Part shown: piece by piece, positions 6,039-8,237 of the stretch
Position numbering within the stretch: position 1 is the stretch's first letter
How the letters are laid out: the number at the start of each line of letters is the position of its first letter
Origin: CBDTTW01 sp965363675
GTDB lineage: Bacteria; Bacteroidota; Rhodothermia; Rhodothermales; DASSAV01
Length of the DNA: 8,237 nt
Direction of reading: 5' to 3'
NCBI GenBank assembly: GCA_965363675.1
Contig: CBDTTW010000135.1
Coordinates: 1-8,237 of the forward strand
Made by a program: the position numbers and the translations under genes
The notes under the pieces: model-generated
The model's database searches: none
What the model was told of the DNA's origin: nothing
Seen by the model: the letters and a program-made list of their open reading frames with translations, nothing else

Positions 6039-7562
6039 TTACCGGTAGCGCCGGAAAATGTCCTCGTCGTCGTCTTCGGCGTCGTCCTCGTCGTCGGGAG
6101 GGCGCAGCGTGGAAAGCACCGACCCCATCATGTCGCTGTAGCGGCTTTCCGAGTCCACGAGGTCCTTGCCGAGCAGCGAGTGCTGATGCAGCGCCTCCAG
6201 CACGAACTCCATCGTGGCAGCCGTTTCGCCGGGGGCGGAGGGGGTGGCGTATTTGCGCACCAGCTCGTGCAAGCCCTGGGGCGCATCGAGGGCCTTTCGG
6301 TAGTCGGCCAGCGAAGCGTTGGGGTCGATGTCCACCCGGCCGCCGCCGGAGAACCAGGCAAGCACGGGCTGGTACGGCTTGCGGCCGTTCTTCTTGTCCG
6401 AGGGGTCGGGAAAGTAGCGTTTGAAGATCGTGCTGACGGCCTTGCCGATGAGCAGGCGCGCCACGTTCTGCGCCCCCTCCTGCTCGCCTTCGTAGACGAG
6501 CTCGACCTTGCCGGTCACGGCCGGCTCGACGGCGGCCAGGTCGCTGATGCGCAGCGTCGTATCGGCCTCGCCGTTGAGCAGGGCGCGCCGCTCGGCGGCC
6601 GAGATCAGGTCTTCGAGGGCCGCCCGCGTCAGGCGCGCCGAGACGCCCGACTTCTGGTCGATATACTCGCTCTGGCGCGCCTCGAAGGCGATTTGCTCGA
6701 TGATCTCGCGGAAGAAGTGCGGCACGGCCACCGCCGCCCCCGGCTCGCCGCGCACTTCCCACGCCTCCTGCCGCGTGATCTCGACGCCCAGCTCTATCGT
6801 GCGCGGGTAGTGCGTGATGATCTGGCTGTCGATGCGGTCCTTGAGCGGCGTGATGATGTTGCCGCGGTTGGTATAGTCCTCGGGGTTGGCCGAGAACACC
6901 ATCATCACGTCGAGCGGAAACCGGATGTTGAAGCCCCGGATCTGGATGTCCTGCTCCTCCATGATGTTGAGCAAGCCCACCTGGATGCGCGGCTGCAAGT
7001 CCGGCAGCTCGTTGATGGCGAAGATGCCCCGGTTGGTGCGCGGGATGATGCCGAAGTGGATGATCTCCTCGTCGGCGTAGGTCAGACGGTGGTGGACGGC
7101 CTTGATCGGGTCGATGTCGCCGATGAGGTCGGCGATGGTCGTGTCCGGGGTCGCCAGCTTCTCGCCGTAGCGCTGCGAGCGGTGCAGCCACTCGATGGGC
7201 GTGTCGTCGCCGTGGCGCGAAACGAGGTCGCGGGCGTAGCGCGAGATGGGCGCGAACGGGTCGTCGTTGATCTCGCTCTCGGCGACGATGGGGAGGTACT
7301 CGTCGAGCAGCATCGGGAGCAGGCGGATGATGCGGCTTTTGGCCTGCCCGCGCAAACCGAGCAGGATCAGGTCGTGGCGCGCGAGAATCGCATTTTGAAG
7401 CTGTGGGATCACCGACTTCTCGAAGCCGATGATGCCGGGGAACACGTTCTCGCCCGCGCGCAGCTTGCGAATCAGGTTGCTCCGGAGTTCGTCCTTGACC
7501 GAGCGCGACGCGTACCCGGCTTCGCGCAACTCACCCAGCGTTTTGATGCGTGTGCTCTCCAT
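6039..7562 (-). CDS. MoxR / magnesium-chelatase-like AAA+ ATPase
   Basis: A 507-residue cytoplasmic ATPase of the MoxR/ChlI-related helix-2-insert clade, probably a chaperone-like remodelling motor. Visible: Walker A as GLRGQAKS (69-76), resembling the GxxGxAKS form of MoxR proteins; a Walker B position reading IFAINE (180-185) with asparagine N184 where most AAA+ proteins have aspartate; sensor 1 N226 in SANPED; probable arginine finger R243 in LKDRID; probable sensor 2 R310 in SARLTRA. A region of about 60 residues between Walker A and B (100-160) is longer than in typical MoxR. After the AAA+ core there is a helical C-terminal half, and the end is strongly acidic (489-501, nearly all Asp/Glu) before RRYR. 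Members are often annotated as magnesium chelatase, but no other pigment-synthesis gene is present, so that role is unlikely. Such ATPases are usually encoded beside a VWA-domain protein; none is seen here. ATG 7562 has no strong ribosome binding site. The gene is followed after 6 bases by the aminopeptidase. Confidence 0.82.
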   Translation of the reverse strand: MESTRIKTLGELREAGYASRSVKDELRSNLIRKLRAGENVFPGIIGFEKSVIPQLQNAILARHDLILLGLRGQAKSRIIRLLPMLLDEYLPIVAESEINDDPFAPISRYARDLVSRHGDDTPIEWLHRSQRYGEKLATPDTTIADLIGDIDPIKAVHHRLTYADEEIIHFGIIPRTNRGIFAINELPDLQPRIQVGLLNIMEEQDIQIRGFNIRFPLDVMMVFSANPEDYTNRGNIITPLKDRIDSQIITHYPRTIELGVEITRQEAWEVRGEPGAAVAVPHFFREIIEQIAFEARQSEYIDQKSGVSARLTRAALEDLISAAERRALLNGEADTTLRISDLAAVEPAVTGKVELVYEGEQEGAQNVARLLIGKAVSTIFKRYFPDPSDKKNGRKPYQPVLAWFSGGGRVDIDPNASLADYRKALDAPQGLHELVRKYATPSAPGETAATMEFVLEALHQHSLLGKDLVDSESRYSDMMGSVLSTLRPPDDEDDAEDDDEDIFRRYR

Positions 7563-7615
7563 GCCCCGCAGCCTCGTCCGTATAGAAAGGAAGGGTTCTC
7601 ACGCGAGGCGGCGGC

Positions 7616-7643
7616 GGCAGTTCCCGGGGGCCTCGGGCAGTTC
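7616..7643. repeat. Short direct repeat pair upstream of the ATPase gene
   Basis: The octamer ggcagttc occurs at 7616-7623 and again at 7636-7643, exactly 20 bases apart, about two helical turns. A related gttctc occurs at 7595-7600 and within the second copy (7640-7645). They sit in the 102-base gap (7563-7664) between the propeller gene and the ATPase gene, where a promoter or operator for the ATPase unit would be. The gap has no hairpin plus T-run terminator and no clear -10/-35 pair. In such GC-rich DNA an eight-base repeat can be chance. Confidence 0.25.
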
Positions 7644-7664
7644 TCGGTCCCGCGCGGCGCCCGC

Positions 7665-8237
7665 TCAGGGGGCGGGGCGCCACGCGTATACGGCCGCCGA
7701 CGGCTCGGGCTGCGCCGCCGCCACGGCGATCTCGAAGCCGCCGCCCGGCGCCCGGCGCACGGCCAGGTCCTGCGGAAAAAAGCGGCTGTCATAGCGCGGG
7801 CGCGGGCTCAGCAGCACGCGCTGCAAGCGGCCCTCACGGTCGTACACGTCCACCTGGAGCCAGCCGGGGCGCAGATTCAGCACGAACAGCCACGGCCCGC
7901 ACGGGGCGGCGGCCGGCGTGAGCAAGGGCGCCTCGGTCACGTCGCCGAGCAGGAACCGGCGGCTGCGCGCCAGCATCGGCGAGTCGAAGCCCACCAGGGC
8001 GAGCGTGTCGGAGCGCCCTCCCGGCAGCACCCGGTCGGCGACGGGGCGGTAGCCCGTAAAGCTGAGCAGGGTGTCGCCCTGCAACCGGAGGGCCCCTGCC
8101 CGCCGCCACGCCGGCCCCGGCAGCGCCAGCGTTTGCCCGGCGGCCCCGGCCGCGTCGTAGCGCGTGAGCCGCGCGCCGCCCTCCTCTGCCACGATCTTCG
8201 TCCAGACCGTGCGACCGTCGGCGGCGGCCCACCGCAG
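7665..8237 (-). CDS. C-terminal part of a probable beta-propeller protein (5' end outside window)
   Basis: At least 190 residues are visible. The frame stays open to the right edge of the window, so the gene starts outside it; the GTG at 8192 is an internal valine rather than a needed start, because the upstream residues (for example DGRTVWTKI) continue the same style. I do not recognise a specific family. The sequence is rich in beta strands ending in aspartate-glycine turns, such as RLTRYDAAG, LQVDVYDREGRLQRVLL and a closing FPQDLAVRRAPGGGFEIAV, like the blades of six-bladed propellers (NHL or TolB-like). About four blade-like units fit in the visible part. No membrane segment or sorting tail is seen at the C-terminus, which ends soon after AVYAWRP. 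Cellular location cannot be judged without the N-terminus. It is on the same strand as the ATPase cluster and 102 bases upstream of it, so it may or may not share its transcript. Confidence 0.6.
   Translation of the reverse strand: MRWAAADGRTVWTKIVAEEGGARLTRYDAAGAAGQTLALPGPAWRRAGALRLQGDTLLSFTGYRPVADRVLPGGRSDTLALVGFDSPMLARSRRFLLGDVTEAPLLTPAAAPCGPWLFVLNLRPGWLQVDVYDREGRLQRVLLSPRPRYDSRFFPQDLAVRRAPGGGFEIAVAAAQPEPSAAVYAWRPAP

Noticed and set aside
3817..7191. Minus-strand open frame of 1124 codons overlapping the ATPase and peptidase genes in another frame
   Set aside because: Low-complexity Arg/Pro/Gly/Ala translation that crosses three real genes; the alternative frames hold the AAA+ and M1 motifs.
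6039..7562. Magnesium chelatase subunit for bacteriochlorophyll synthesis
   Set aside because: The similarity is to the shared AAA+ core; no other pigment gene is nearby, the Walker B sequence differs, and the neighbours are a peptidase and a DinB-like gene.
7621..7637. GC-rich inverted repeat as a terminator after the propeller gene
   Set aside because: Pairing is only about four base pairs with almost no loop, and no T-run follows on either strand.
1..8237. tRNA, rRNA, CRISPR array, insertion sequence or riboswitch
   Set aside because: Genes fill nearly the whole window, the gaps are 126, 37, 6 and 102 bases, and none contains a tRNA-like fold, spaced repeats, transposase or leader structure that I could make out.

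Overview
The window is a compact, very G+C-rich stretch of bacterial chromosome. It carries ordinary metabolic and housekeeping genes and shows no sign of mobile DNA, RNA genes or CRISPR. Three things point to the Rhodothermota / Bacteroidota side of the tree, most likely a high-GC Rhodothermales-type organism: a secreted peptidase with a C-terminal domain of the type IX secretion (T9SS type A) kind, gene starts without clear Shine-Dalgarno sequences, and a promoter candidate with a TTTG element about 20 bases before its downstream box. This placement is an inference; no rRNA or other marker gene is present.

Layout. The left end (1-680) is read on the minus strand. It holds a uracil-DNA-glycosylase superfamily protein whose stop codon overlaps, as ATGA, the possible start of a further gene that leaves the window. 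A 126-base divergent intergenic region (681-806) carries a plausible promoter for the plus-strand gene at 807-3422. That gene is an 871-residue fusion of aspartate kinase (first step of the aspartate pathway) and diaminopimelate decarboxylase (last step of lysine synthesis). It ends tail to tail with, and overlaps by four bases, a minus-strand gene cluster.

The minus-strand cluster reads right to left. It starts with the 3' part of a probable beta-propeller protein (cut by the window edge), followed by a 102-base gap. Next come a MoxR / magnesium-chelatase-like AAA+ ATPase, a secreted M1 zinc aminopeptidase with a T9SS tail (6-base gap) and a small DinB-superfamily protein (37-base gap). The ATPase-peptidase-DinB spacing suggests one transcription unit, although the proteins act in different compartments and no shared pathway is evident.

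The DNA is so G+C-rich that long open frames (up to about 1100 codons) lie antisense to the real genes. These have arginine/alanine/proline/glycine-rich translations without family motifs and were rejected. I found no clearly new system. The points most worth a second look are the lysine-pathway fusion, the ATPase with asparagine in place of the Walker B aspartate and its pairing with an exported peptidase, the four-base convergent overlap, and the glycosylase without iron-sulfur cysteines.
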